Of a DNA stretch of 64,000 nt, positions 31,293-43,329 are shown in pieces. Position 1 is the stretch's first letter. Every line of letters starts with the position of its first letter. Both the position numbers and the translations under genes were made by a program. The notes under the pieces are model-generated. The model ran no database searches, was not told where the DNA came from, and saw nothing but the letters and a program-made list of their open reading frames with translations. The DNA comes from Plotosus lineatus (taxonomy: Eukaryota > Chordata > Actinopteri > Siluriformes > Plotosidae), in contig CM045729.1 of the NCBI GenBank assembly GCA_024760905.1, positions 43,660,580 through 43,724,579 on the forward strand, in the 5' to 3' direction.

Positions 31293-31472
31293 ATATTATT
31301 ATATATATATATAACATATAATAATAATATATATATATATAATATTATATATATATATAATAAGATATATATACTTATATACTAAGAGTAGAAGATGCAG
31401 AGGACAGGGAGAGATGGAGGCAGATCATTTGCTGTGGCGACCCCTGAAGGGAACAGCCGAAAGGAAAAGAAG
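31249..31472 (+). mobile_element. RTE LINE 3' end behind an (AT)n block, with 18-bp target duplication
   Basis: 31386-31472 is the last part of the LINE: codons for DAEDRERWRQIICCGDP, the stop, then 'gggaacagccgaaaggaaaa'. Between the target copy and the LINE fragment lies an AT-repeat of about 135 bp (31249-31383). ACTCGCAGACTTATAAAT at 31231-31248 is repeated exactly at 31473-31490, so the AT block and LINE end arrived, or grew, together. Confidence 0.85.
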
Positions 31473-31504
31473 ACTCGCAGACTTATAAATCCAACATACA
31501 ACAT

Positions 31505-31753
31505 GCAGCTAACTGGGTTATCAAAGGCGGGCCATGTCTGTCACTGTCTATGGTGAGAGGTTCATGTAAAAGAACCATTGCTGACTTTCGTAAAGAGTAG
31601 CTGCAAAGTCGTCAGCGTGTTTCTGTCCCTTGCTAAAAGGGTTGTGACAGGAAGGCCATCCGACGTAAAAACCTCTGCCAAATCAAACGTGCGAATCAGA
31701 TGATTCGCTGTGGCGACTCCCGAGTAAAAGGGAAAAAGCGGAAAGGAAGACAG
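31505..31753 (+). mobile_element. Family A SINE, 5'-truncated, third copy of the target follows
   Basis: Starts in the SINE body (GCAGCTAACTGGGTTATC) and runs to the RTE-like end. ACTCGCAGACTTATA, the same word that flanks the LINE fragment, follows at 31754-31768. The tRNA head is absent. Confidence 0.85.
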
Positions 31754-31768
31754 ACTCGCAGACTTATA

Positions 31769-32095
31769 CATGGCATGCTGCTCAGATTCACTGGTCAGCT
31801 TCAAACAGTTCAGGCCTTTTTAAACACCTTTATATCTTTGTTTCTAGTAGTTTACATTTAGAATAACGGTACAACCCAGAAATCATGTAATCCTATTTAT
31901 ACGTTAAATCAATTACGATACATGGTATTAACATCTGTGGCAAGAAAACAGCCTGAGGTTCTTTTAATACCCCAAAATACTGCAGATCAGTAAAAATGTG
32001 CATGATGATATTTTATGCTGATATAACCCCAACAGAATAGAGAAAACACAACATCTCTGCATTGAAGTATGCATGCAACTTTGTCAAAAACATCT

Positions 32096-32130
<35 letters not shown>

Positions 32131-32570
32131 TATTTTTTAAATATATTAACTTCCTTCCATGTTACACGAGTCTCTTGTTGTAAACTTCAGAGACAAACCA
32201 TTGAAAAGAGATCAATGGAAATATGCCCTTCTGATAAAGATGGTCAGTGTATGCATGCATCCCACACCCTCCAATTAAAACAGTGGTCTACTAAACAAGG
32301 AAATATATAAAGCCAAATATTAAGACATATGTATTGCATTCATGCAAACACACAGTTCTGCATTGAATAGAAACCTTACACAAAGCTTTTACTCTGGAGT
32401 AAGACTGGTGATTGTACACATGCAGTGTTTATGTCCCAGTGGCCATTGAAAGAGCTTTTATTTAGATATGAGCATGGCCTAGTTAGCCCAAAATATCTGC
32501 CTAGGCTCAAGACTAAAATTGTTGCAGAGTGGTGAGAATTACTGCTATGAGCACTGGTCATAAGTTGATC
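31769..32570. other. Unique AT-rich DNA
   Basis: Holds an (ATT)n(TA)n repeat at 32096-32131. No gene recognised. Confidence 0.45.
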
Positions 32571-32644
32571 AATTGTTTTTTTTTTGTTTTTGTTTTGCCA
32601 CCCCCCCCCCCCCTCCCATTTTCTTCCTAATTTCCACCCATCAG
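32571..32644. repeat. Poly-T/poly-C and family E fragment
   Basis: T-rich then 14 C at about 32602-32613, followed by 'cccattttcttcctaatttc' and 'cacccatcag', the same opening as the family E element at 63775. Confidence 0.55.
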
Positions 32645-32796
32645 GTAAAGATGTTGCAAAGCCGTCAGTGTGTTTCTGTCCCTTGCTAAAAGGGTTGTGT
32701 CAGGAAGGGCATCCGATGTAAAAACCTATGTCAAATTAAACGTGCGAATCATTCGCTCTGGCGACCCCTGATAAAGGGAGAAAGTCGAAAGGAAAT
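32645..32796 (+). mobile_element. Family A SINE, 3' half
   Basis: From 'gcaaagccgtcagtgtgttt' to 'ctctggcgacccctgataaa' and 'cgaaaggaaat'. It is joined directly to the family E fragment, so either one inserted into the other or the join is a recombinant. Confidence 0.82.
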
Positions 32797-32842
32797 CTCA
32801 GGTATTGTGTTTCTTATCACACAATCACCCTCCTAGCACTCG

Positions 32843-32843
<1 letters not shown>

Positions 32844-32873
<30 letters not shown>
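32844..32873. repeat. (CA)n microsatellite
   Basis: 15 units directly before the LINE fragment. Confidence 0.95.
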
Positions 32874-32875
<2 letters not shown>

Positions 32876-32877
32876 AC

Positions 32878-33735
32878 TAGTGAACATCCAGGGACAGGAC
32901 ATTGAGACAGTGGACAGTTTCAAGTACCTGGGTGTTCACCTTAACAATAAACTGGACTGGTCCCACAACACCAACGCCCTGTACAAGAAGGGCCAGAGTC
33001 GCCTCCACCTTCTGAGGAGACTCAGGTCCTTCGGCGTATGCAGACCTCTGCTCAGGACTTTTTATGACTCTGTGGTAGCCTCTGCAATCCTCTACGCTGC
33101 CATCTGCTGGGCCCTGGGCAGCACAGAGCGGGACAGGAAGAGACTGAACAAGCTGGTCAGGAGGGCCAGCTCTGTCCTAGGCTGCCCACTGGACTCTGTG
33201 GAGGAGGTGAGTGAAAGCTCACATCCATCCTGTTCAACAGCTCTCACCCACTGCACCAGACTGTAGAGGAGCTGAGCAGCTCCTTCAGTGGACGACTGAG
33301 ACATCCTCAGTGCAGGAAGGAGCGCTACCGCAGGTCTTTCATTCCCACCGCTGTCAGACTGTACAACGCCACTTTGTAACTGTCTGTGAAAATACCGGTT
33401 ATGTGCAATAAAAACCCCGTGCACTTTAATCAACCACATCTACCCCACTGACTGTGAACCATATCAACCCATCTACTCTGCCCTCAGATACATTACACTT
33501 TAATATAGGCCAGTCTATAAAGTTGCTCCATTCTTTTCTTTTATTGTTTATTAATTTATACTATTTATGTATCTATTTATTTATTTACTTATATAATATA
33601 TATGTATGTGTGTATGTTTGTATATGTATCTATTTTTGCACCCCCTACTGATAGTACCTCAAGAGCCTGTAACAGTGAATTTCACCATTGTGAGATTAAT
33701 AAAGCTGTATCTTATCTTATCTTATCTTATCATGC
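32878..33735 (+). pseudogene. L2/Rex1-type LINE, C-terminal end and 3' UTR
   Basis: The frame 32880-33213 encodes the region after the reverse transcriptase active site: DSFKYLGVHLNNKLDWSHNT, the KKGQSRLHLLRRLRSFGVC block, and RLNKLVRRASSVLG. Near 33213 a frameshift (bases probably lost) moves the frame to one reading FIPTAVRLYNATL and stop at 33379. A 3' UTR follows with AATAAA-type words and ends in repeated CTTAT units at 33710-33735. The catalytic part is absent. The clade is Jockey-superfamily, L2 or Rex1-like, judged by memory. Confidence 0.85.
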
Positions 33736-33737
33736 TC

Positions 33738-34058
33738 CCGCTATGACATGTAATGCTAGCCACCTGCCTCTTTTTGAACTGCAGTGTCATGCGTGTTTGG
33801 GGATGATCTAACACACTTGAAGGGAAAGCACTATCCACTTCCTTCATATGAAGGAGCTCACAGACACACATGATTGGCTGGCGATCTCTGTGAATGACAA
33901 GAAAGTGAGCATATACCATCCCTCCCTCCCGGAAGAGCTCAGCCAATTAGGTCCTATGGACTCCCAATAACGAACAGCTGTGGCATTAAACCGAATTCGA
34001 CCTTGTGATCTCCAGGTTAATAATCATGCACCTTGTCGATATGCCACCGGGGAGCCTT
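33738..34058 (-). mobile_element. tRNA-derived SINE (family E)
   Basis: The right end on the minus strand is a tRNA-like head (CCCCGGTGGCATATCGACAAGG and a B-box-like GGTCGAATTCGG). The body contains 'atgacaagaaagtgagca', 'cctccctcccggaagagctc' and 'agccaattagg', which recur at 63780-64000. Confidence 0.75.
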
Positions 34059-34114
34059 TACTCATTGCTGCCTCAACCATAGCACATGTACATGTGTGTA
34101 AATTTAAATGTATT

Positions 34115-35137
34115 TGGTTGAACCTCAGATTCAGGAGGAACAATGTGGTTTTCATCCTAGCCACAACACTCCTGACCAGCTCTATACACTCTACAGCATT
34201 CTGGAGGGGCATGAGGGTTTGCCCAATCTGTGGATTTAGAGAAAGCTTTCAACTGTGCCACTCAGTCTATCTTGTGGGGTCCGGTCCAGAAGTACGGTGC
34301 ATCAGACATGTTGCTATGGACCATTTGGTGACTGTATCATCAGGGACAGAGTTTGGTCCGCATTGATGACAACAGGTTGAATTGTTTCCAGTCGGGGTTA
34401 GAGTACTCCAAGGCTGTCCTTCATCACGATTCTATTCATAATTTTTATGGACAGAATTTCTAGGCACAGCCAATGTAGAGTGGAATGCACCCTCCATGTC
34501 TAGAATGAGGTCCTGCCCCAAGTGGAGGAGTTTGAGTGTCTCAGGGTCTAGTTCACAAGTGAGGGAAGAATAGAGCAGGAGATCGACTTGCAGATCGCTG
34601 CAGCCTCTGCTGTAAAGTGGAGCCTGTACCAGTTCGTCATGGTTAAAAAAGGAGCTGAGCCAAAAGGCTCTCAATTTATGAGTCGATCTACATTCCAACC
34701 CTTACCTATGGTCATGAGCTTTCGGTAGTGACCAAAATAAAGGGATCGCGGGTAGAAGAAGCTGAAATGAGCTTCCTTCAACCAGGAGTCAGGGTTCTCA
34801 CTTAGAAATAGGGTAAGAAGCTCAGTCATCCGGGAGGAGAAGAGCAGTAGAACCGCTGCTCCTCCACATTGAGAGCAGCCAGCTGAGATGGCTCGGGCAT
34901 CTGATTATAATGCCTCCCGGACACCAACCTGATGTGGTGTTTTAGACATGTCTAACCGAGAAGAGACCCCGTTGTCATCCCAGAACACGCTGGAGGGACT
35001 ATGACTATCAGCTTTTCCGGGAATACCTCAGTGTCTGCAAGACCCGAAGAAAGTGGCTGGGAAAAGGATGCCTGGATCTCACTGCTTAGGCTGCAGTCAC
35101 CGCGACCCAACCGCAGATTTAGCAGAAGATGATAATG
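34115..35137 (+). pseudogene. Rex3-like RTE retroposon relic
   Basis: The order of words matches the reverse transcriptase and C-terminal end of the teleost Rex3 element as I recall it: TTCAGGAGGAACAATGTGG, 'cagctctatacactcta', 'gactgtatcatcagggacag', 'ttgaatt' through 'gagagcagccagctgagatg', 'gcctcccggacaccaa', 'gacatgtctaaccgagaag', 'agaacacgctggagggacta' and 'gaagaaagtggctggga'. Many stops and frameshifts break it, and no frame exceeds about 130 codons. The 3' end runs into GAAGATGATAATG, a Rex3-type GATG tail, and then a (TA)n(CA)n repeat. It belongs to the RTE clade but not to the family at 27880. Confidence 0.85.
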
Positions 35138-35142
35138 CTTTT

Positions 35143-35251
<109 letters not shown>

Positions 35252-35265
35252 CACATACATACATA

Positions 35266-36159
35266 CGAGAGTCCCTTTTAATGAATTTTCCATGATACGA
35301 GCTTCAGTCCCACCAAAAATCTGCCCCATCCAACGAGCAAATTTTTGATTTCGGAGCTCGGCTGGGGAAACGGCTTTTCCGGGCTGATTAGCCTTGTATT
35401 CTTCCATGTGTATTCCTCCATGCTTCGAGAACGCCTTGTGAAATGGTTATAAATTATTTTCTGTGATGTCCCCTTTCGGAAGAGAGAAAAAAAAAAAACA
35501 TTTCACGCTCCCCCAGCACAACTATAAATAGTGTTTAATGAACTTCATATCGTCTGCTTGGTGCTTTTTTCCTGATCCATAGCGTGAAAATGACAGTGCC
35601 ACCGCCAACTATTGTAGTGGATGCGCGATTTCACTTAATTCTAGTACAGTATGGCAAAAAAACATGTTCCCCCCCCCCGGGCATCACACCATGCCCCCCA
35701 AGAGGGCACGCCACATTATTTGAGGAGCACTGGCCGTGTCGGAGCTCACCACGATCCTTTCCTCGTTGGCATTTGTAACGTGCACACACACAAAATTCTC
35801 CTCCTCCTCTTTTACGCACAACCTCCTGCCTGCCCATGTGACATCTTCGCGCAGTCAATGATCAGAAGGGTTAGTTGACTTATTGTTTATTTTTGTTTTA
35901 TTTTTATGAATTAATTATTATTAATGTTAATGTAGATGTATTATTAGTATTATGAAATATTTGTTTTTACATGTTTATCTTCAATATATTAGGTCAAAAA
36001 TACATGTTTGTGTCAAGATTGTATGAGTTTGGGAGGGGCTTGGAACAGATTAATTGGTTTTATGTTATTTCTTATGGGAATTATTGTTTCATTTAACAAG
36101 CATTTTGGCTAACGAGCTTCCCTTGGAACGGATTAAATTCGTAAGTCAAAGTACCACTG
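35266..36159 (+). mobile_element. Tigger/pogo-like non-autonomous transposon (long copy)
   Basis: The right end is GTAAGTCAAAGTACCACTG; its complement matches the CAGTGGTAC(C/T)TTGACTTACG ends of this MITE family. The left terminus has been replaced by (CATA)n, so about 17 bases of it are missing. Homologous to 1831-2457 in reverse. A poly-C/G stretch lies at 35672-35681. No transposase recognised. Confidence 0.75.

Positions 36160-36160
<1 letters not shown>

Positions 36161-36221
<61 letters not shown>
36161..36221. repeat. (AC)n microsatellite beside the MITE end
   Basis: 30 AC units starting two bases after the terminal repeat. Confidence 0.95.
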
Positions 36222-36223
<2 letters not shown>

Positions 36224-36915
36224 TTTGACTAACAGAGTATATACACAGCCAACCAAACATATGCAAAAAGATCATTAGCCCCAATTTTCAAATACAAAGA
36301 CATCTCTTAAATCTAGTTGGGATAAATAAGCACGAATATTGAGAGATCTTGAGAATAGTCTTTCTATTCCAGCTATATGTACATGCCTGTGGCTGAAACA
36401 ATATTGGAAAGGTCAATGTTTCTCCACAACAGTAACAATATGACATTAGCCATTCTTAACTAAAACACACGTACAGTTTATTATTGTTATTATTAGTTAT
36501 TATTGTCCATCCCCATAACATAGTGATCTGGACATAGGCACCAACATACTGACAGACTGAATCATCAATAGGAATCCAGCTGAGATTGCTATTCTGTCTC
36601 TGATTATTTTGTCAAATGTCAGCAAATCATCTGTTCTGCTTCAACCAATCAGAAAGCAGCATTGCACTAAACAGCACCAGAAACAAAATAACAAATCACA
36701 AATATATACATGCATTTGGATAAGTGGACATAATAACCCTGAGCAAAAACAACAAGGCAGTACAAATCAGCATGAAACCGAGGTGAGATGAAAATCAATC
36801 AGAATAAACCCACTTCTGCACGACTCTCATATTGTTCCACAGAATAATGCATATAACTGCTGTGTAAAAGCTTTCACACCTTGTTTGTTTCTTTTCTTTT
36901 TTTTTTAAGTGGGTC
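36222..36915. other. Unique DNA
   Basis: No gene recognised. Confidence 0.45.
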
Positions 36916-37150
36916 AAATCATTCATTTTCTGAACCGCTTAATCCTAATCAAGGTAATGAGGAGGTTGGCGCCCATCTCAGCCAACTCTGGGGGAGGGAA
37001 GAGCATACCCTAGACAACCATCGCAGGGCAGAAACACACTGACGGCAACCCAATGGTCCACTCTTCACAAACCACAGTAATGGTTCTTATACCTGCCTCT
37101 CACCACAGACAGTAAGAGACATGGCTGGCCTTTGATAACCCAGTTAGCTA
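36916..37150 (-). mobile_element. Chimeric SINE: family N tail joined to family A body
   Basis: 36916-37028 is the family N-type tail ('cattttctgaaccgcttaat', 'gcccatctcagccaactc', 'catcgcagggcagaaacaca'), and 37029-37150 is family A body ('ctgacggcaacccaa' to 'ctttgataacccagttagct'). The same join is found at 59083-59450. The tRNA head is lost here. Confidence 0.75.
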
Positions 37151-37970
37151 CACATACATTAAACAAATGACAAATAAACCTCCCTTTAATTTTCGTAGCC
37201 ATTCTGCCTCATTGATTCAGGAAAATTATGGGGAAATCTATCATTTTAAAAATAAATTGGGGAAAAATATTCTTATTCTTTTACACCAGCAAGCATTGTT
37301 CCAAACACACACATGCAGGCACAAACAATTCACTATAAACTAGTGTTTAACTGAACTAACTTCATAAAATGGTAGCTTCATATGTAACCTTAGTAGTAGA
37401 TTAAAATTAAAAATCCAAACCTAATAAAAATATAACTAATGAGACATGTTGAGAACTCTGAAAATAATAATACAGTTAATAGAGATATCCAGAGGTGATG
37501 GGCGTAATCAGCATGGACAAAAATATTCTCTCCTGAAGGGGGCGGTGTTACTCCTTTCTTTTTCTGGATTGGAGGCTTCTAATTATATGGTTCACATCCT
37601 GCAACAAGCTTTTGCCTCGTGATGGAACAATTAGCCATCTCCTCATCACATTCTCATATTCCCATCTGATTACATCAGTGATTCATCAAAGCTGCAGCTG
37701 ATGGCATAAATCAAAGCAGCCAGTCTCAGTACAGAAGGAGAGCCACTCGGAGGTCATGCCTCGCCTGCCTCTTAAACCAAAATATCTCTGTTACGGGACA
37801 ATAGAGGGGAATAATGTGCTCAGATGTCCGAGAGACTGTTCCAAATGCTTCGTCATGTCTACATTTATCTTGCTATGAGTAAACAGTGGTGGAGGAATTG
37901 ACTCTAGAGATGGAAAACTTTCTACTGTGGTGCACACGGAAGCCAAAGATGATCCCTGAAAGCTCTGACT
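37151..37970. other. Unique DNA with candidate conserved block at 37545-37800
   Basis: 37545-37800 is repeat-free with words such as TCTAATTATATGG, AACAATTAGCC and GGCATAAATCAAAG typical of developmental enhancers. No exon is recognised. Confidence 0.35.
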
Positions 37971-37997
37971 CTCGGAAAGACAGAGACAGATTAAGAG

Positions 37998-38027
37998 AAA
38001 AGAGCGAGAGAGAAAGAGAGAGCGAGC

Positions 38028-38061
<34 letters not shown>

Positions 38062-38064
38062 GAG
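37998..38064. repeat. (GA)n/(GACA)n microsatellite
   Basis: Imperfect GA/GCGA units, then about eight GACA units at 38031-38061. Confidence 0.92.
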
Positions 38065-39197
38065 TATGTGCATGTTGCCATTGGAGTCTGTGTTAAGTAT
38101 CATTTGAATCAAACTGGTCTGTGGCAAGCAACCAGTCAGGCAATCTAAACTGGAAATCAGGCAGCATAGCGACTCAAGGATTTGGAGTTTAGTACAGCAC
38201 TGCTTGATAGTGTTCCAATTCATAGCCAAGCATCACTGCCTCCTTCCTCCTCATCTTCCATTCTTGCCTCTTCTTCAGCCCACGTGTTGCCACTTGTTTA
38301 AAGCATGAAGGTGATAAGATTTGATTGTCCCTTGTGTGGGTCATCTTCCCATCACCTCGATGTTCAGTGACTCAATCAAGACTCCAGACAACACCTGCTC
38401 CAGGTCCTGCTCTGTTATCTTGGCAGCCAAACGTCCAGTCAGCTGTGAATGACTATACACAGATCATCGCAAGGTATAAATATCATGACCATATTGATTC
38501 TTAAAAAAAAAAAAGAAAGTAAGAAAGAAAGAAAAAAAAGGCAGGAGTAAAAACGGCAGCATTTCAATGAGCGAGTCCATAAATCATGCTTCATGAGGGT
38601 TCCGGGTAGACCTTTCACACAGAGATGGAAAATAGAAGCAGTTCTACCTGAATGACAATCTGATTGAGGAAATGAGGGATGTTCTGCGACTTACATTTAG
38701 AAAACGTCCGTCGATAACAGGAAACTATGGAAAATATTTATCCACCCAGAAGTGGCAGTACCAGTTCTGACCAAATGATGGCACTAAAATTTACTGTATA
38801 GTAGAACCGCATGCAGTGCAGAGCATCCCCTGCAAAGTGTGTCTGTAAGGACGAGTCCTGAGTGACATGAGGATGAATGTGCAGGAATAAAGATAAAAAC
38901 ATCTGATGTGTAAATTATGAGCACCACGGTGCATATTGCAATGATCCTTGCCACACCATTTCATATTTTTCTGACAAAATACAGAGCCTAATTTTTTTTT
39001 TTTTTTGTATTCATGCATCACGAAAGCCATACTTTATTTGCTCGCATACAGGACTGCAGGAAATTATATTTTGTCAAAACTATAACCAGCAGTTTATAAG
39101 CGGTTAATCTTAGCCAAGTGACTTCAATTTTTTAAACAGTAAACATTTTTGTGAAGAAGCTGCAGGGTTTTTAATCAGACAATGCAAACAAATCAGA
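38065..39197. other. Unique DNA
   Basis: No gene recognised. Poly-A with AAAG units at about 38502-38540 and poly-T at 38991-39006. Confidence 0.45.
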
Positions 39198-39199
39198 TA

Positions 39200-39983
39200 C
39201 AGTGATACCTCTGCTCACGAACATAATTGGTTCCCAGAAAGTGTGTGTGAGGCGAAAAGTTCGTCTTCCGAACATTTATTTCCCATAAGAAACCATTAAA
39301 ATGAGAATAATCCGTTCCCAGGTCCCCATAAAACATAATTTTCTACTAAATAAGCCTTAAAACTACACAAAAATATACCTTATTTTATGTATAATAAATG
39401 TGCTATTGTATTGTAATTAAAGAAATAAACTGTACTGTATAATAAAGTCGTTTTATTTACCTTTGTGATGGTAGTTGATGGCTTGATGGAATGGAGTGGG
39501 AGGAGGAGGGAGGGAGGGACTTACTGTTTGGAAGGAGAGTTTGGAAACGCCTACTGTTTGGAAACACGCATAGCCACACACGCACCCTTAATAGCTTCCT
39601 TGTTCTTAAGGATGGTGGTAGACTTAGCGTACTGGTACTGGGACGCTGAGTCACACAAACGCACACCTCGTTCGTGTTTTTCAATGATCTCCGCCTGTGG
39701 TGGGGTCTTTTTCGGTCCCATAATAGCAAAAGTACACTCAATATGGTCCAAAATGTCTATCAAACACAAACCACGTCCACATTCAAAGAAAGGGGTGTGA
39801 CGAACTGTGACGCCGTGAGCGTACGTCAGCTTCTCGTGGCCGCCACCATGGCGCTGTTCGACCGCGTGGTTTGATTCGTCCGCCGGAAACTAGTTCGTCA
39901 GCAGAGACAATATGCTCGCAAATTTAATGTTCTTGAGGCGAAAAGTTCGTGAGCTTAAACGTTCGTCAGCGGAGGTTTTTCTG
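39200..39983 (-). mobile_element. Tigger/pogo-like DNA transposon (copy 2), TA target duplication
   Basis: Starts CAGTGATACCTCTGCTCACG after TA (39198-39199) and ends GGAGGTTTTTCTG before TA (39984-39985). Sequence and length are close to copy 1, with six bases missing inside the transposase fragment. Confidence 0.9.
39551..39721 (-). pseudogene. Tigger transposase N-terminal fragment (copy 2)
   Basis: Same CENP-B-type helix-turn-helix fragment as at 23630 (GPKKTPPQAEIIEKHERG, then QYQYAKST and LKNKEAIKGA), with two codons lost after KST. No catalytic domain. Confidence 0.8.
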
Positions 39984-39985
39984 TA

Positions 39986-42152
39986 CTTATTATGGAAAAT
40001 TTCACAAAAATAATGGAAACAATTATTCTGGCTTGAAGATGATTTTGAGAAGAATGTCACCAGTTTGCATGAGAGGCAGAAACCACACATTTACTCTTTT
40101 ACCAGGAATAACATTTTAAAGGAAAATAATACAATATTCAAAGTATGCGGACTATAGAGAGTCCGGTTACAAACAAACAGAGCCATGTACCAAAACCTGA
40201 TGAAGACAGAGATTGGTGAGTGAGACTGGAGGCTAAAAGTGTTCAATCTGGCTAAAAATAAGCATTTCTTTCATAATCATCCCATTGTTAATCCCTGTGC
40301 TTACTTTGGGTGTAACACCAGGTCTGTGCTTATACTATACACCTGACGGTCACAGCATTAACAATGTGGTATTAACAGGATTAAAACACACACACACACA
40401 CACACACACACAAATGTTTTACAGTTGAAGTGTTTACTCCCTGGAACACTCCAAGTAGAAAGAAAATCAATGAATTAGCCTTTGATGAAATAGTAAAGAA
40501 ACGCCATATGAGGACGGACCCTGGGCATCAAAAGCTGTTATAGTTAATGGAAATGTGGCGTCTTTCTTTGGATGTCAGCAGTGATGGACAGACACAGTTA
40601 AACATCATCAATGAACATTTAAAAACAAGCAAAATAGGACAGATTCAAAAGCTTAAAACCAAGACCTAGACCTAAAATCGACAAGGCAAGACCTCACAAG
40701 ACGGCATTAAAATAACAACAGATATCAGATACATTAATCAGATATAAACATTGAACAGGTGAATGCATTCAACACATCAGTCACAGGATGGGGATGTGTT
40801 GGATGGGGACGGGATTGAAGGCGAACTTACACATGAACACATAAAATGTGTCAAAGGAAACCCTGCCGTACAAGAAATACAGTTACGGTACTAATTCTTT
40901 CTATAGATTTAGCCAATGCCTAAAACTGCCACTTCTGGTAAATATGTGCATTGATGTAAAGCACAAGTTTTTGCACCTAAATCGTGTAGCACTATAAAAA
41001 AAAAAACTACACTAGTGTGTATTCCTGGATGTATAAACCTCCCCATAAAGAGCAGGCAGCACCGTGATGCATACGGATGTACGGCGTATGGACTGATGGA
41101 TGAATACACATATAAAAACCAAGTCGATGGCGCCTTGAGTATGGTACTGTGCTCTTCCTATGTTCCTTTACACAGAATAAACAGATTCTTCCACCTGAAA
41201 AACTAGTCCAGACTACATACACCAAGCCAGCAACTCCTCTCAAATTTCTAAAATAAGCAATATTTAAATGAAATTTCTGTCCTTTCCTCAGTACACAGAA
41301 CGGTATATACATTACAGATGCAGCACACAAAGACAGTGATTGCCAGCGCAAGTCATTAATGTCCCTTTACAATGGTTCACATGTGGCCATGTGGGGACTA
41401 CTAGGGTTTTTTTTTAGCTCTTATAATCATGTGCAAAAAAAAAAAAAAAAAGGAAAAAAAAAAACCTCTGGTGTATTGGGCTGGAAATATTGAGCTAATA
41501 GACAGTGGAAAAGGACATGAGGGAAAAATTACTGCTGCTGCACTCAGCGTGAACATCCGACAGGAAAGTTGTGAGGATATTAGATTTATTTAAAAGATGC
41601 CTTGTGAGTATATCCCATGTAGCCTCTGCTCTGCCCTGGGCTCTCTGCTCTCCGTGTTGCAGATTTTTAAATATTCAACACTGCAGAGATCTTCGTGTTC
41701 CATCTTTAGCCACATACATGGTGCTTTAAGAGCAGGCAGTGGTATGCCACACACAGATGAGGCATATCAGAACCAGGCCTTTACAATAAAAACCTAAATC
41801 CCTGAAAAATTCCGGGTTGCATGTTTACCAGCAATCCATGACAGACCTTCTACTCTGTGGTGAACTATAAAAATTGGAATTAGGGAAGAACATAAATAGC
41901 TCCAGGGCTGTGTGTGTTTTTCGGCATGGAGAGCAGGAAGAAACACTGAATGCAGACACGCAGCACTTTTCTACATCTCCAGGATCAGGAAGCATCAGGC
42001 CATTAGCAAACATCATTACTGAATGGGAATGTGTAAATGTGCAAACACAAAAACACAAGAGGCACAAGCGCACCCAACACCGCAGCCACAAAAAGAGTAG
42101 GCCTGATTTTGTTTACCATGAGCCAACACAAAGGGAAATGTGTTGCTGAAAT
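39986..42152. other. Unique DNA
   Basis: No exon recognised over 2.2 kb. Contains (CA)n at 40385-40413, poly-A at 40996-41007 and 41437-41466. Confidence 0.45.
40385..40413. repeat. (CA)n microsatellite
   Basis: About 14 units. Confidence 0.95.

Positions 42153-42203
<51 letters not shown>
42153..42203. repeat. (GT)n microsatellite
   Basis: 25 uninterrupted units. Confidence 0.95.
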
Positions 42204-42205
<2 letters not shown>

Positions 42206-42504
42206 TGCTTCTTTAAGCAATCCAGATAGCTGGCTATATTCACAGTCATACTTGCCATGCGCATGTGTGTGGGGATTATATCAACTGCTGAGCTGCTTCT
42301 GACTGCGCTAAAGAAAACAATACAAGGTCTGTTTCGCTGAGGAAGGAGGCTCTGGTGCCGGCTGATGACTGAGAACAGGCCCAGTTGGCGCCTTCGACAA
42401 CAAAGTTGGCGGCGGTGCTGGAGTGTTCAATCTGCAAGGACGCTGCTTAGGCCTGATTTGTCGGTGTAGAAGTAGGATAAGAACAACTCAGTAGCTGGAA
42501 TACA

Positions 42505-42755
42505 AAGTAGACCTTGACCCAAGATTGAGAACGAAAGCACTCAGTTCCTGACTGACATCATTGGAGTCTATGGCCTTGAAACACACAGAGTCTACTTCCG
42601 AACAGGAGATGCCATCAAACTTGAGTACGTCAGTGTCTCCGGTAGCTTGCGCAACATTTTCTTTATCATCTGCACTGAAACAGCATTGCTAAATCAGCAT
42701 TGTAGGCCCATAGGGAAACATTCTCAGATTAGCTATTTGGCCCTAACAAGCAGAA
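42505..42755 (+). other. Unidentified open reading frame without a start codon
   Basis: A frame of about 80 codons is open after a TGA near 42518. It includes LTDIIGVYGLETHRVYFRTG and then DAIKLEYVSVSGS. Its first 45 codons look protein-like in composition, but no Met begins it and I do not recognise it. It could be a lone exon, an old retroposon piece, or chance. Confidence 0.2.
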
Positions 42756-42836
42756 AAGGCCAATGACACCCTCATTACTCAACCTCTGCCCATCTGTTCA
42801 TTATTTATCAACTTATTCCTATCTGCTTGTGCCAGC

Positions 42837-42839
<3 letters not shown>

Positions 42840-42873
<34 letters not shown>

Positions 42874-42879
42874 AAACAG
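42840..42879. repeat. Poly-T/poly-A junction
   Basis: About 27 T directly followed by about 10 A. Confidence 0.9.
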
Positions 42880-43329
42880 AAGAGCCAAGAAGAGCAAGTT
42901 GACTGCTTGTATTCCTCTGACCAATGGCAATGGCTCAAAGGCAGACCATTTAAACAGTTTAACAGTGGGGCCATCTGGCATGCAGGCTACTGAGTTTGGC
43001 TATATTTCAAACAGCATAAATATCACTACAGCTATGGTGCTGAGAGATGGTTTGGTTCAAGTGTTTACAATGACAAGAAAATGAGGGCATGAGAGGTCTA
43101 TGAGTAGTTAATCTTTCTTATAATGAAGAGTTGTTGAATTCCTGATTCTGATTGCTTTGATTAATTTTGCATGTCAGGAGCTCAACATAATCTACATTTG
43201 ACAAATGCACTCGGGTTTAACTGAAACTCATAAAACCACTGATATGGTTAGAATGTTTAAAAGTATTTTGTAATTGTTGCTAGAAAATGTCTCTAGTATC
43301 TGTGCTGCCATTCATTGACCAAACCATTT

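Noticed and set aside
33092..33439. Minus-strand frame of 115 codons
   Set aside because: Shadow of the L2/Rex1-type LINE reading on the plus strand.
37998..38064. CRISPR-like short repeats
   Set aside because: Contiguous GACA units without spacers; simple microsatellite in a vertebrate genome.
39840..39873. Textbook start context GCCGCCACCATGG at 39838-39850
   Set aside because: The frame has only eight codons, and the related Tigger copy has GTG in place of ATG.
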